Source: Welwitschia mirabilis
Taxonomy: Eukaryota > Gnetophyta > Gnetopsida > Welwitschiales
Reading direction: 5' to 3'
Assembly (NCBI GenBank): GCA_051453625.1
Contig: JBOZIK010000001.1
Location: 93,941,688 to 94,005,687, forward strand
Length of the DNA stretch: 64,000 bases
This document shows, in pieces, positions 44,930 through 55,900 of the stretch. Both the position numbers and the translations under genes were made by a program. Position 1 is the stretch's first letter, and every line of letters begins with the position of its first letter. The notes under the pieces are model-generated. The model ran no database searches, had not been told where the DNA came from, and saw only the letters and a program-made list of their open reading frames with translations.

Positions 44930-45310
44930 ATGAAGGCTTATCTAAATAAGGGTCTGAAGCTAGAATCATGTTCATTTCCCTCAGTGAAGCTCCAAAGTTA
45001 AATGTTGTTCATTTTTCTAAGCCCATGATGGAAAACATGGCCAAGTATGAAGCCTTAATTCATGGATTGAAGTATGCCATTTACTTTAATCTCATAAAAT
45101 TGAAGACTTATAGTGATTTTCAAATTGTGGTAAATCAAATCAATAGGCTTTATGAAGATAAGGATCCTTTTGATGAAGGGTTATAGGGCTTTTGTCCTAG
45201 AATTATTCAAGGAGTTTGATTATGTCACAATGGATCATGTTCTTAAAAAAGAGAATCACATCCCTCATGCCTTAGCTTAAACTACATATGTGCTTAAAAA
45301 ATTCACAATG
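44930..45310 (+). pseudogene. Archaeal-type RNase H (aRH) remnant of the Tat element, before RT
   Basis: Frame from about 44930 reads LDEGLSK-stop-GSEARIMFISL (FDGSxxxxGAGAGIVxxSP). It continues with MMENMAKYEALIHGLKYAIY, LIKLKTYSDFQIVVNQINRL and KDPFDEGL (NNxAEYEALIxGLxxAxxLxIxxLxVYGDSQLVxNQIxGxYxxKDPxLxxY). After a frameshift EFDYVTMDHVLKKENHIPHA-LA matches the usual end. The catalytic GDS reads SDF. It lies about 500 bp before RT, whereas in the better known Tat elements this domain follows the first RNase H. Confidence 0.8.
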
Positions 45311-45819
45311 GGATGTGGGAGTCTAAGATTATAATGGAAAAGTTGGCCGTTATTCCATACTAGATAACATAATATCACTATAAGGTTTGGATGTTGATTA
45401 TTAACTCACTTGTTTTCTTACTTGTGAGGGTGATTTTACTGGTTAGGGTCTTGAAATACATCGTACTTAGCCAACCTCTAATTATGAAGCCTTAAATCCT
45501 ATCAATGAAATCAACCTTGAGATTGCTACTAGGGAAGCACAACATGAGAAAGACTATGAAAATGTTGAGAAAATCCTAAGCTAAAAGAATTGAGAAACAT
45601 TAGTAGAGACCAGAATGATGACTATTAAGAAGAGATGAAATAAGAACCTAGTCAAGATAGGAAAACATCTACATGTAGGTGGAAGATGCATGCTAAAAGA
45701 CTTGTTTCATGAATGTAATGACATCCTTGCATGGTCATATGAAGATTTGCAACTACAACCTTTCATCATCATGTGAACAATTTTGTTCAAACTTGAAACT
45801 AAACCATTTAGGACTACAA

Positions 45820-46250
45820 ATTCTAGTTGAGCATCATACGTGTTTCTTATGTACAAGAAGTTAAGTGAAATTTGGTTATGTGTTGATTTTAGGAATCTTA
45901 ATTTATCTTGGACTAAAGATAATTACCCTCTTCCCCTCGTGGCAGAATTACTTTAAGAAGTAAATAGTGCTTAAATGTATGCATTTTTAGATGGGTACTC
46001 AGGATACAATCATATTATTTTGAGTAAGAAAGATCAACATATAACAACCCTTGTCATAGAGTGGGGGATGTTCCAACACACTAAAATACCATTTCGTCTT
46101 CTTAATTCTAGTTCCACATTCCAATGTACTATCAACAAGAAATTTGAGGGCTTGATTCATAAGAACATAATCATATATCTTGATGACCTAATTGTCATAC
46201 CTTAAAGACCTTAAAGTTGCTTTAAATGTTAAGAAGTCCACCTTTAGCAT
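45820..46250 (+). pseudogene. Reverse transcriptase remnant of the Tat element
   Basis: The plus strand reads LVMC-stop-F (RLCVDFRNLN), then TKDNYPLPLVAELL. From 45975 an open stretch gives MYAFLDGYSGYNHIILSKKD, IPFRLLNSSSTFQ and KNIIIYLDDLIV, with the catalytic YLDD intact. The wording FLDGYSGYNxI...MPFGLxNAxxTFQR...IxVYLDDIxV is that of Tat/gypsy RTs. Frameshifts lie at both ends. Confidence 0.85.
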
Positions 46251-46459
46251 TCAAAGTCGAAAATTCCTTGATCATATTGTAACCAAAGAATGAGTATATT
46301 AATTCAAAACATGTTAATGTTATTCATGAAGTGTCATATAAAGAAATATTTAAGGTCATTCTTTGGGAAGATCAATTTCAAAAGACATTTTATCCTCATG
46401 TTCATTGAGTGAGTTAGAACCTTATATGATATGGATAACTTGAACGAAAAAAAATGCAT

Positions 46460-46850
46460 TCATAGCTATAATGAAAGATATCATTGAAGCCTTGGTCTTA
46501 GCTACATCCTCATATGAGAATGATTTTTTCTTATACACTACCATCACACAAGACGTAGAAAATCAAGGAGAACAACCCTCGCTTTCATGTCTAATACTCT
46601 CAAAGATTCTAATTTGAGATACTCCTCTATAGAAAAGCAACACTATGTAGTAGTTAAAGCATGAAAGAAATTTCGGTTTTATTAGTTCAAATGAGAGTTT
46701 ATCATCATTATATTGAACCTCATCATAGTGGCTTTGGTGAAACTACAAGATTCATTAGAAAAGAGGGCTGAGTGGATTATGAAACAACAAGAATATGACA
46801 TACAATGAAGAGTAGGCAAGATGGTAAAGGAAATTGGCTTAACCAATTTA
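46460..46850 (+). pseudogene. RNase H remnant following RT (Tat element)
   Basis: Reads DIIEALVLATSSYENDFFLY, then in other frames MSNTLKDSNLRYSSIEKQHY and VVVKA-stop-KKFRF. RAEWIMKQQEYDIQ and a KMVKGNWLNQF end follow. This matches the degenerate RT-RNase H of Tat elements (MSSxLKGAELNYxxVEKQAYAVxKAVKxFRxYL...RANWxxxLQEYDLEIxPxKxVxGQGLxxL). Frames are broken by at least two shifts. Confidence 0.75.
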
Positions 46851-46939
46851 ATGTCTTAAGCTTCAAACATAGAGCGATTAGAAACCACATATGAACTTGA
46901 ATGAATAGCCTTGCATGTATTGCAATTCAAAGAGTAGGA

Positions 46940-48045
46940 ACAAATCCCGTTTGCCCCAAATTGTCTAAATGATTCTTGGTATGAGGATATTAAGTACTAT
47001 TTTACATTCCATGAATATCCTTTTGGCATCCCAAGTATAAGTGCAAACTCTTAATATCGAGAGGTTTAAAATTTTCCATGATCAACAAGGAACTTTTAGA
47101 AAAGACTTTAGAGAAGTGTACTTGAAACCCTTAGAGAAAGAATAAGTAGGTGATGTGATCAAACATTTACATGATGAGGGTCATTTAAGTAATCACTTCT
47201 TAATTCGTAAAATCAAGAGAATGGACTATTACTAACACACTATAACTTCTGATACCTACAAAGTAGCAAAATCATGAATCCAATGCCAAATGTATAAGGA
47301 AAAAGATGCAAGAAGCTTTTGATCTTTGAAACTCATCATTGAGATTAGGACTTTTGTGTAATGGAGACTTTACTTCCTTGGAGCTATTAACCTCCCATCC
47401 CAATAAATTCATTCTAACACAACTAATTATTGTGCTCATTGGCTAAAGGTGAAGGCTACTAAAAGTGCCACCTCTAGTGAAGTTATTAAGTTACTAGAGG
47501 AGATCATTATGTTATAATATGGATATTTGTAAACTCTAGTGGCTAATAATGCTCCTCCCTTCATTTCTTTAGAATTTATAAAATGGACTTTGAAAAATAA
47601 AGTCCTTGTTAAATGTGCCACCAAGGAAACAATCTAATTCCTTTAATAAGATTTTATTAGACGAAATCAAAAAAATGATTAAAGACAATCCTAAATCCTA
47701 GCATAAGAAATTGAAGTGGGCTATTTAAGAACATGAATGAGATATAAGAAATACATTAACACAATATTTAATGAAGTATTATAGGGATAAAAGGCCATGT
47801 TGCCAATTAACTTGCAAATTCCCACCTATGAGTTCTTCCTATATTACCTTCATCTTAACAGAAAACTCATTGCATTGTCTTATAATTTTGGGACGTTTAT
47901 CTCAAATGTCTAAAGGCTATAAAGAAGTTGCTAAACCATCAGGCTATAGTTAAAAGATGGTTTGATAAGAAATTTACTTCCAAACACTTTCAAGAGGGCA
48001 ATTTCATACTCAAAAGAGAAAGGGATGAAGGACTAGTTGATGCTC
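46940..48045 (+). pseudogene. Integrase remnant of the Tat element
   Basis: Near 47150 it reads DVIKHLHDEGHLSNHFLIRK, then AKS-stop-IQCQMYKEK (zinc region), FLGAINLPSQ (DFIGPINPPS), and NYCAHWLKVKATKSATSSEV then IKLLEEII (TDYFTKWVEAxPTRxATxxVVIxFLEExI). VANNAPPF stands for VTDNAxAF, with the central catalytic Asp read as Asn. LDEIKKMIKDNPKS-stop-HKKLKW and, near 47930-48040, VKRWFDKKFTSKHFQEGNFI give the C-terminal part. Dead but colinear with RT. Confidence 0.85.
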
Positions 48046-49580
48046 AATCAAAGATCCCCCTATGCCGTTAGCCCCTTAGCCCCTTAGCAAGTTATAGACA
48101 ATATATTTTGAAGTGTTTGTAAAATTGCTAATCTTCAAAACAATAATTTGAATCAAAATTCCAATACATTTTAGCCTAAACACTTATTCACCAGTGTTCC
48201 ACCACCTAGTCGATCAATAATTAAATTAATTTATCATTCTTACATGCATTTCATGTAGGATGCACTTCATACTACTACATTATTTAGTATTTCATGTTGG
48301 ATCCTAGTAGCATGCCTTACATATAGCCTTAGAATAGAATTTATTAGTATACTATATGTAGATATTTGCTTAAGAAGCTAATCCAAAGGATATTTGCACT
48401 AGATGTAGAAATTTTGCAGAGTGTTCTTTATGGGGTATGAACATGCTTTTAAGTTTATCCCTTATTCATTTCTTTTTTCCCCTTCGTTAAATGAATCATG
48501 CTTTTAAGTTTATCCCTTATTCATTTCTTTTTTCCCTTTCACTAAATGAATCTTAGAATAAAAACCTCATGGCTGAATTACAAGAGTCACATTTTGTTTT
48601 CCTTAAAACATCCACCTCCAACAAATTGCAAATCACTTATTACTATCTTTGAGGTTGAGTTAATGCTTAAAAATCCTCCTTGATGTTGCATTTAAAGGTA
48701 TTTTAAAAGATTTTGAGATATCTTCATGATTTGATAAGTCTTGCTAGATTGCGAATAGATAACTTGGTCTAAAGGATTTATCATGCACTAAAAAGGGTTT
48801 GAGCTCACTGCCAATGGTGGAATGTTGTGATCATCTAGGTTATGTAGAAAAGCATGGAATTGGAGTATTTCTTTCTTCTTCCATTGTCATAATTGATTTA
48901 TATTTGTGTGATTCCTAGGATTAAAGAAAATGAGTCTTCATGATTAAACTTACTAGTAAAAAGGTGTAAAGAATTAGTGAAGAACTTGATATAATGCCTT
49001 AGTTTATTTAAGCCACTTTTTAAAAGTAATATACATCCATGATGACATAGGTTGGTGTCTACTTCTATAGAGATTTTGAGATCCCTAATTCACACATTAG
49101 GGCTTGTGTAAGCATAGCAAAACAAGAGGGATCAAACAAATTATGCCATTAAAATAACTCTATAATTCACTAATTCTAACTTAAATTCATACATCTAATT
49201 TTTCTAGAATTGGCGTTAAGCTCATGCCTTAAATTATAAATCCATACCCCATGATTTATGGATTTAAAACTAACATGAATCTGGATAACAAGGATTAACT
49301 TCTAAAAATAAGAACAACTCTACACTTGGACATTCTCAAAGTGCATTGATTTTAATAATAGCTCAACATGATAAATATACTTAATAGACTGCCCCTTTTT
49401 AATGTCAAGTCTGAGATACAAGGAGGACTTAGACATTACACAATTTCGAAACATGCAAAAGAATAACATACATCTCACACAAAGTAATGTACATAGGAAC
49501 TTGGTACACATCCTTTCACACATATACTCACAAAAAGTTAACATAAATCACAAAGACATCATGTAGAAGGTATTTATATC
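48046..49580. other. Non-coding 3' region of the Tat element
   Basis: AT-rich, no domains. It holds a 55-bp tandem duplication (48442-48551) and the repeated word CCCCTTAGCCCCTTAGC near 48069. Untranslated regions of this kind after integrase are usual in Tat elements. Confidence 0.4.
48442..48551. repeat. 55-bp tandem duplication
   Basis: CATGCTTTTAAGTTTATCCC begins at 48442 and again at 48497. The two units are almost identical, so the duplication is much younger than the surrounding element. Confidence 0.9.
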
Positions 49581-49589
49581 ATAAGATGC

Positions 49590-49770
49590 TTCAACTTTTT
49601 CTTCTTTTTTATCTTAAATTGTTGTAATTTTATCTTGTTCTTTTTTCTTTTCAGCAAGTAGGACACGAGAACGATCAAAGAAATTCTTGAATTCATGTCC
49701 TTTCCTTTGCAATAATAACATATATGATCATCCTTGAAAAATTGTGTCTTTAATGCTAAAAAATCTCTTA
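49590..49770 (-). pseudogene. Possible gag zinc-knuckle fragment
   Basis: The minus strand reads ALKTQFFKDDHICYYCKGK. With a one-base shift it continues GHEFKNFFDRSRVLLAEKKK, giving C-x2-C-x4-H-x4 with Phe at the last Cys position. This is like a retrotransposon CCHC knuckle with a basic tail. It is small and frameshifted, so weak evidence. Confidence 0.3.
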
Positions 49771-49910
49771 GTTTACTTTTATTTTCTTTCAACCTTTTAT
49801 CTTCTTCAATTAAGGAGCTTAAGAAACCTTCTTTAGGGTGAATAACATACCATTATACCTTGAAGTAAGGCTACTAAGCAATATAGCTTTTGTGTAGTCA
49901 TTAAGTATCA

Positions 49911-52900
49911 TGTCATGATTTTTGTAGATCCATAGATTTAGCCTAAATAGTTAAATAAAAACTAAATAAAAATAATTTTATTCTTGTGGAGCTCAATAAG
50001 TTGATTTAATGGCTAAATTAGTTATTTATTATCATATTATTATTTGAGATGCAATTCTTTACTTTATAAACCAAAACTTATTTTGTCGTAATTATTATTT
50101 TAAATGCTTTATTTTTTTATAACTACTGCTCACTAAGTTGATTTAATGGCTACATTATTTATTTATTACCATATTATTATTCGAGATGCAATTCTTTCCT
50201 TTATAAGCCAAAAATTATTTTGTTTTAATTATTATTTTAAATGCTTTTTTTATAACTACTATAATTAATAATATTATTTCATAGTCTTTTCTTATCTACT
50301 TAATGATATACTTTTAGTGGCTAATTAATGGTTATACAAATATTATTTTGTTCTTTTTTATAACTATTACATTTCATGTACCATGATTAGCATATTTCCT
50401 TATTTTAATGCATACCAAAGATGCTTATAATAGCCATAATTATTAAGACGCATTATATTGGCTTATTTTAATATGTTATCTTGGTAGTACATGCTAAAGT
50501 AACACCCATAATTATGGTGTTGCATTTTCTTTTATTAGTCATTAACATGTATACCTTATGGAAAATATTTATATGTGGCAACATTTTATCTTGGTGTTTT
50601 TGTCGAAATTACTTGTTAATTAAATGTCTCATGTTGATTCTTTTTCTTGATAAATGTTTTTAAAACTTTGGTATTTTCTTTTAGATGGCTTATTTGAATA
50701 AATACTAGTGATTATTTATCTTTTTTAAAAAATATTGAGAATCCATATGTCTAGGCTTTATCTTCTTTATACTTATCAAGCAAAATAATGAGGACATTTG
50801 GATGATGTAACTTATGTATAGCTTATTTACTTATTATTGGAAAAATATTTTTGGTATGTTGAGCATTTACTATTATTACGATGAAATATTAAACCCAGTA
50901 GCCATTCAAAGTAATGATTGGGGATTAGCAAATCATAATTGTTTTTCCCAAAGATAATAGTGGCTTATGTGTATGTTGATATCCTCTATTTCATTTTTTC
51001 TTTTCATTATAAATAGGACTCTCTTTTATTTAGTCTCATACTTTGGAAAAATCTTCTAGTCTTGGATTTTGGTGATCTTACATCTTGGAGATTTGGAAAT
51101 TTTGGAGTCTTTGAAATCTTAGGGTCTTTGAAGCTTGGGCATAGTAGTCTTGAAGCTTTGAAAACTTCATGTCAAACCATGGGTATGATCCTCGGCTTCT
51201 ATTTATTTTTTGTATGGTTCAACATTTTTTCTGAATCTTCTATGAACTAAACCTTGTATTTGTAATTCTTTCATATCTTACATGCTTTTATAGATTTGTT
51301 AAATTCTTGCTCTCTTATTTTATAACCAATTGTTTGTTTTAATGATCTCTATGTTTTCTCTTCATTTGCATAGTCTATAGTGCTTGCTAACTCACTTGTA
51401 TGGTCCTAAATATGTCTTGGATCTCCTGTATGGTCTTGAGTATTCCTTAGTACTAGAGATTTCCTTCATCTTTTGTATGGTTCCATGTTCTTGTATTATT
51501 TCATGGTTCAAAGATGTTCTTGTTTTAGTTATAAATTAATTATCTTCTTCGATTTTTTGTAAACTTCTAAAATGTCTTGCTTATTTCTATTGGTTTGAAA
51601 TATTTCAATAAGTATTTTCTATATTATTCAAAAATTGTTCTTGAATGAATCTTATTTTTTATGAAAATTCTTGATGGTTGAAAAGTAAACCTATAAAAGT
51701 AAATCTTGTCATTCCTTGTGATATCCTTTAAAACTCCAAATCTTTATGAATTTACTTTTCAAGTGTCAATAATTTTCACAACAAATAAGATTCATGCAAT
51801 AATAATCTTTAAATCATATAGCAAATAATCATTAAAATATTTCAAACCAATGGAGATAAGTAAAACATTTTAAAAGTTTACAAGAATTTCAAGAAAACAA
51901 TAGATTTATTAAGAAAATAAGAACATCTTTGGACTATGAAAGGATGCATGAACATAGGATCATACAAAAGATGAAAGAAATCCCTAGTATCATAAAAGAG
52001 ACTCAAGAAATATTTAATGCTATACAAGAGATTCAAAACATATTTAGGATCATATAAGTGAGTTAACAAGCATTACAGACTATGGAAATGAAGAGGAAAC
52101 ATAGAGATTATTTGAAAGAAACAATGAATCATAAAATAGAGAGACAATTTAACAAATCTATAGAAGCATGTAAGATATGCAGGAATTACAAGAAAAAGGT
52201 TTAGGCCATAGAAGATCCAAAAAATACATTGGACCATACACGAAATAAAGAGAAGCCTAGGACTACATCCATGATTTGACATGAAGTTTTCCAAGCTTTA
52301 ATATTATTATACCCAAGCTTCAAAGACTCTAAGATTGTAAGGACTTCAAATTTTCTAAAGCTCTAAGATGCGAGGTCACTAAAATTCAAGACTAAAAGAT
52401 TTCTCAAAGAACAAGATAAAAAAAAAAGGAGTCATACTTAGAATGAGGAGTAGAATTGTAATAGAGGATATCAAGGGACAAATAAGCTACTATTATCTTT
52501 GAGAAAAATAATTATGATTCTTTGACCTCAAATTATTACTTTACCTGACTACTTAGTACATTTAACATTTTATCATAATAATAGTAAATGCTTAACATGT
52601 CAAAAATATTTTTCCAACAATAAGCAGATAATAGCTATGAAAAAGATGTCTCGATCATCAATACATTAGTTACATCATTCAAAAGTTCTCATAATTTTGC
52701 ATGATAAGTATAAAGAAGATAAGCCTAGTCACATCACCTCTCAGTATTTTTTAGAAAAGATAAAGAATCACTAGTATTTACTTAGATAAGCCATCCAAAA
52801 GAAACTTTCAAAATTTTAAAAACATGCCACTACTTGCAATTATTAAAAAAAGGAATCAAAATGAGACATTTAACAAGTAATTTCACAAAAACACCAAGAT

Positions 52901-53448
52901 AAGATTTTGCCACATATAAATATTTTCCATAATGAATACATATTAATGACCAATTAAAAAAATGCAACATCATAATTATGAGTGTTACTTTACCCCATAC
53001 TACTAAGATAAAATATTAAAATAAGCCAACATAATGTATCTTAATAATTATAACTTTTACAAGAATCTTTAGTATGCATTAAAATAAGGAAATATATTAA
53101 TCATGATACATTAAATGTAATTGTTATAAAAAGTGATAAAATTATATTTGTATAACCACTACTTAGCCACTAAAAGCATATCATTAAATACACAAAGAAA
53201 GAGTCCAACATAATATTATTAACTACAACAATTATAAGAAAATAAAGCATTTAAAATAATAATTATAAAAGAATAATTTTTCACTAATAAAGTAGAGACT
53301 TGTATCTCAAATAATAGTATGCTCATAAATAAATAATCTAGCCACTAAATCTGCTTAGTGGGATTTACAAAAATAAAATTATCTTTATTTAGTTCTTATT
53401 TAACTATTTGGGCTAAATTTCTAGATCTACAAAAATCTGAATGTGACA
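49911..53448. mobile_element. 3.5-kb foldback: two 1.7-kb inverted arms with a short loop
   Basis: Left arm 49911 to about 51690 and right arm about 51748-53448 (reverse complement) align from end to end. Landmarks: GATTTTTGTAGATC at 49918 and on the complement near 53435; GTTGATATCCTCTAT near 50976 and CTTGATATCCTCTAT on the complement near 52473; CCATTGGTTTGAAATATTT on both sides of the centre. Identity is about 75-80 percent by eye and the loop about 58 bp. Ends are TGTCA/TGACA, flanked by TTAAGTATCA and TTAGGTATAA. That would fit a 10-bp target duplication (8 of 10 equal), as with long-TIR Mutator or foldback elements. Alternatively it is two LTRs inserted in opposite orientation: a TATAAATAG at about 51010 looks like an LTR promoter. 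Confidence 0.8.
49998..50271. repeat. 137-bp tandem duplication in the left foldback arm only
   Basis: AAGTTGATTTAATGGCTA occurs at 49998 and 50135 and the two units align throughout. The right arm has a single copy, which largely explains why the left arm is longer. The duplication therefore happened after the inverted repeat formed. Confidence 0.8.
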
Positions 53449-54705
53449 TTAGGTATAAGAGATTAAACATTTGGAAGCCCAATTCCAAAGGAGTTTTAGA
53501 GAAGGGCAAGGTAAAGTAATAATGCTTTATTAAAATCCATCTATATAGTCTACTCATGTCGTGAATTATTAACTAGAGTTTAGGATTACGACAAGTCAAT
53601 CTAGTGATACACCTCATCAACACACTTAGAATCCTTGGTGGAGATGCATTTCTAAAGATGCATGGGCATTGAATTTTATTTAATTACAGAAAAGATCATA
53701 AAATAAAATAAATAAATAAACAAGTTAAGTGAAACTAAGGTGGAATGTCTTGAAGTTTGATTTAGTGATACACCTCATCAACACACTTAGAATCCTTGGT
53801 GGAGATGCATTCCTAAAGATGCATGGGCATTGAATTTTATTTAATTATAGAAAAGATCATAAAATAAAATAAATAAATAAACAAGTTAAGTGAAAGTAAG
53901 GTGGAATGTCTTGAAGTTTGATTTTCTCTTTATCTAATTGATTGGTTGATTATGGGAAGGGGCTTAATGTTAAGCATCAACATCACTCATAAATGAGGAT
54001 AAATAATTTCATATTTACACTTATAATAAAACTAAACAAATAAAATACATTAGTACTAAGTTGATTAGATTGATGAGAGATCGCCATCCTATAAAGGCTC
54101 AGTGTCATTACTTTAAGACAAATTATAATCTCATTTATGTTTAGTATCCTTTTAGCCTTGTCCTTTAATGTCATAATCTATAATTCACCAATTCCTAGTA
54201 AGGTATTTTTCTTGATCAAATCATTAGAAATTGTAAACTGTTTCTCTACTACTACTCTGTAACTCTTCATAGTCTAGTTAAGCTTGAGTGGTTTCTTAGC
54301 TTAGGTAAAATTCTATCTTCTATTTGGTTTTTTTATTTCCAATATAATTTTTATAACCTTCCAAATTTTGTCAAAATAACTTTCATAATTTTAATATACC
54401 TTAGGCTCACATTCCTCAGTCCTCATCCAAATTCCTCATTAATACTCATAGCTTATGCTTGTTTCTTTCTTCTTGAATGATACTACATGATCATTTACTT
54501 CATTTCAATCCACCTCTCTTCTTGGAATTCAAACCAAAATTCCATATTTGAGGACTTAGTCCTTATGTATTGCATTAAAACTAAAAAGGATTGTATATTT
54601 CTTTCAAAAGAGTTTATGTTAGTTGCTGCTCATGTTTGCCCTTGGTACATGTAGACCCTACTAATTATTCCTTGTTTTGGATCTAAGTGTAAAAGTCTAT
54701 AGTAA
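53449..54705. other. Tat element 3' region between foldback and 3' LTR
   Basis: Mostly unassigned, with a near-perfect 161-bp tandem duplication (53602-53923). A polypurine tract should precede the 3' LTR; none is convincing directly before 54706, so the LTR start may be slightly earlier. Confidence 0.4.
53602..53923. repeat. 161-bp tandem duplication, nearly identical units
   Basis: Units 53602-53762 and 53763-53923 start TAGTGATACACCTCATCAAC and differ at about three bases (two C/T, one C/G), about 98 percent identity. This contrasts with the heavy decay of the sequence around them. Confidence 0.92.
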
Positions 54706-55900
54706 TGACAAGTTTAATAGGGCAAGCTCTCGTATTAATAATAATAGTAATTACCACCATTTTCATTACAATCTTTCATTTCATCACATTGGATTTACTT
54801 TCAGTCTTCCCCTTTAAAAGTGCAAATGTTAAATGTAATTTATTTCTTTTAACAACAATATGTTTTTAATTTATATTTTATATCTTTTACTAATTATATT
54901 AGACATCTACTAGTAAATTTATTTATTTACTTAGTGTAGATGGAAAATTTGGGAAAAGGGAAGGAGGGTGTAGAGATAATAAAGAGAACATGAAAATTAA
55001 GACTACCTTACAAGTGACTTACAATATATTCCAAGGAAAACAAGTGTCCATCTATGAAATAATTATGAAGAGGAAAAAAAGGAAAAATACAAAGAAACAC
55101 TCCTATAACATGTAATGACAAGAGACAAGAAAGAACATAAAAGTACCATAATAGAAAATACACCAAATAATTCCTCTTTCTCTCCCTCTTTAAAAAAGAC
55201 TATTCCTTGTGATCCCTCCTTGTCTTATACTTCCTCTTATCTCTTTTCACACTTCTTATGTCCTCATCTCATAAAAAAATTTCGTTGAAAGGATATTAAG
55301 GTTACTTTATTTAAAATACTNNNNNNNNNNNNNNNNNNNNNNNNNNNNNNNNNNNNNNNNNNNNNNNNNNNNNNNNNNNNNNNNNNNNNNNNNNNNNNNN
55401 NNNNNNNNNNNNNNNNNNNNCTTGAGCACCTCACTCTTGAATTTGACTAGGAAAAAAATCTTGGAAAGAGGAGTGATAAGAGGCCAAAAATACAAGGATT
55501 AATTTAAAAAATGTAGAAGAGTTAGAAGGAAGAACCTAATAGCTCCTATGTACTCTCTCTTTGTACAAAGATTTTTTAAGGCTAGGATCAAGGCCACAGA
55601 AGCATAAGGGATGTTAGGATCTTCATGGTCTTAAATCCTAAGCAACATGAGTTTGACCTACTAAGTTTTCTTTTTATTTTACTCTAATTTTGCATGCTAA
55701 GTTGCTATTTCTGGATACTTATTCTAATTTATTTTTTTATAATTAAAAAATTATATAAAAGTATTTCCCATGTCACAACCACATACTTTTCAAATTGTTA
55801 ACTATTCTTTATTTTTTATGCTTGTGAATGATTTAATATAGGCTAATATTCCATAAAACATGGCTCATAAATGTTTGTTGAAACAACTATCACATTAACA
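54706..55900 (+). repeat. 3' LTR (or LTR-like copy) of the Tat element
   Basis: Aligns with 40413-41518. The TATA box is mutated (TATAACA near 55104) and a 100-N gap with extra sequence beside it (55321-55420) interrupts it. It ends near ATCACATTAACA at 55900, matching TTTCACATGTACA at 41518. Confidence 0.65.

Larger units (their letters stand above)
40400..55900 (+). mobile_element. Large Tat-type Ty3-gypsy element with aRH before RT, containing a nested foldback
   Basis: Diverged direct repeats at about 40413-41518 and 54706-55900 bracket a plus-strand set of gag (42000-42340), gag-protease linker (43153-43404), protease, archaeal-type RNase H, RT, RNase H and integrase (to about 48040). 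At about 15.5 kb the element is long, as Tat elements are, and its non-coding 3' part is enlarged by the 3.5-kb inverted repeat at 49911-53448. LTR identity is roughly 75 percent by eye, so insertion is ancient. That the two repeats are the LTRs of this pol is inference from position and orientation. Confidence 0.65.
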
